DNA from: Bradyrhizobium glycinis | GTDB taxonomy: Bacteria; Pseudomonadota; Alphaproteobacteria; Rhizobiales; Xanthobacteraceae | Direction: 5' to 3' | Assembly: GCF_016031655.1 (NCBI RefSeq) | Contig: NZ_JACCHQ010000002.1 | Span: 186,001-250,000 of the forward strand | DNA length: 64,000 nt | In this document: positions 63,664 through 64,000 of the stretch, piece after piece | How the letters are laid out: every line of letters begins with the position of its first letter | Position numbering within the stretch: position 1 is the first letter of the stretch | Program-made: the position numbers and the translations under genes | The notes under the pieces: model-generated | Database searches by the model: none | What the model was told of the DNA's origin: nothing | What the model saw: the letters and a program-made list of their open reading frames with translations, nothing else

Positions 63664-63677
63664 TTGATTGAAATCAA
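63664..63677 (-). promoter_or_regulatory. FixK/FNR box upstream of ccoN
   Basis: TTGATTGAAATCAA is a perfect match to TTGAT-N4-ATCAA, the FixK2/FNR anaerobox. Its centre lies 63.5 bp before the ccoN ATG. It predicts activation of ccoNOQP under low oxygen through FixLJ-FixK. Confidence 0.92.
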
Positions 63678-63788
63678 GATGGATGGATTTCTGTTGATGT
63701 GTGAGGCCAGCTGAGGTGCCTTCTCCCCCCGCGCGCGCAGCGCCATCGCACGTGAAGAGCTTGGTCCTGCGGTCACATCCTTCGAGAC

Positions 63789-63810
63789 ACCTCCGTGAAA
63801 TCACGGAGGT
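63789..63810. terminator. perfect palindrome between CBS gene and cbb3 operon
   Basis: ACCTCCGTGA and TCACGGAGGT form a 10-bp inverted repeat around AA, 22 bp beyond the stop of the CBS-domain gene. No T-run follows on either strand, so it may be a weak terminator or an operator. Confidence 0.5.
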
Positions 63811-63831
63811 TGGAACCGAAAGATCCAGACA

Positions 63832-64000
63832 TCACTCCCGCGCCGTCGCCTTGAGCGCCGCGATGACGTCCTCGCGCGCGATGATGCCGACCAGCTTCTG
63901 TGTGCCGTCGAGCACGATGATGCTCCTGATGCGGTGCTCGACCATGATCTGGAGCACGCGTGTCAGCCGCGTGTCGGGGCTGACATAGATGAACTCGGGC
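63832..64000 (-). CDS. CBS-domain protein, C-terminal end (partial)
   Basis: The last 55 codons of a gene that continues beyond the window encode half of a CBS pair: EFIYVSPDTRLTRVLQIMVE, then IRSIIVLDGTQKLVGIIARE and DVIAALKATARE at the end. CBS domains bind adenosyl ligands and regulate attached or partner proteins. The identity of any attached domain is outside the window. The short region matches single CBS proteins as well as regulators with extra domains. Confidence 0.8.
   Translation of the reverse strand, partial: PEFIYVSPDTRLTRVLQIMVEHRIRSIIVLDGTQKLVGIIAREDVIAALKATARE

Noticed and set aside
1..64000. tRNA, rRNA, insertion sequences or prophage genes
   Set aside because: I looked for typical motifs and transposase or integrase features and saw none; short degenerate elements could be missed by eye.

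Overview
The window looks like chromosomal DNA of a Bradyrhizobium-type alphaproteobacterium. It is very GC-rich and carries several families of long palindromic intergenic repeats. It also holds two clusters typical of the genus: the nitrate-assimilation unit narK-bjgb-flp-nasC with nrtABC, and the microaerobic respiration unit ccoNOQP-ccoG/fixH/fixI/ccoS. The genus is inferred from gene order and protein sequence, not from a search.

Layout. 1-9.7 kb: a broken aldehyde dehydrogenase, a large homodimeric-E1/transketolase-like TPP enzyme divergent from an Lrp/AsnC regulator, a PPK2 polyphosphate kinase, an alcohol dehydrogenase, an EamA exporter, an aldo/keto reductase and an SMP-30 lactonase. 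9.7-22.3 kb: the nitrate block, with narK-bjgb-flp-nasC and nrtABC on the minus strand and, divergently, an FNT-family channel followed by a PP2C-phosphatase/Ser-Thr-kinase fusion. 22.4-23.6 kb: two unrecognised genes in less GC-rich DNA. 23.6-32.7 kb: an intradiol dioxygenase, a serine hydrolase, a TRAP transporter, an animal-type haem peroxidase, a CcdA protein and small unknowns. 33.1-37.7 kb: LysR and XRE regulators, an enoyl-CoA hydratase, an ACP-like membrane protein and an EF-G paralogue without a GTPase domain. 37.8-55.7 kb: dehydrogenases, a complete peptide-type ABC transporter, a CoA transferase, glycogen synthase, an MpaB-like oxygenase, a patatin with 3-hydroxybutyrate dehydrogenase, a LysR regulator, a peroxiredoxin, a cupin and an MFS exporter. 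55.7-63.6 kb: the cbb3 oxidase operon and its assembly operon. The right edge cuts a CBS-domain gene.

The most informative part is the control DNA of the nitrate block. Three transcription units (nrtABC, narK-bjgb-flp-nasC and the FNT gene) each have a sigma-54 -24/-12 element. Paired NtrC-like sites lie upstream; nrtA and the FNT gene share one pair, placed almost exactly midway between their promoters. In all three units the predicted transcript opens, within about three bases of +1, with an 18-nt hairpin whose six-base loop has A at position 1 and G at position 4, the signature recognised by ANTAR proteins such as NasT. This fits double control by nitrogen limitation (NtrC) and by nitrate/nitrite (NasS-NasT antitermination). 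No nasS, nasT or nitrite reductase gene lies in the window.

The cbb3 genes are arranged as two operons, each headed by a FixK/FNR box at the same distance from its start codon. The second box directly abuts a terminator-like hairpin at the end of the first operon.
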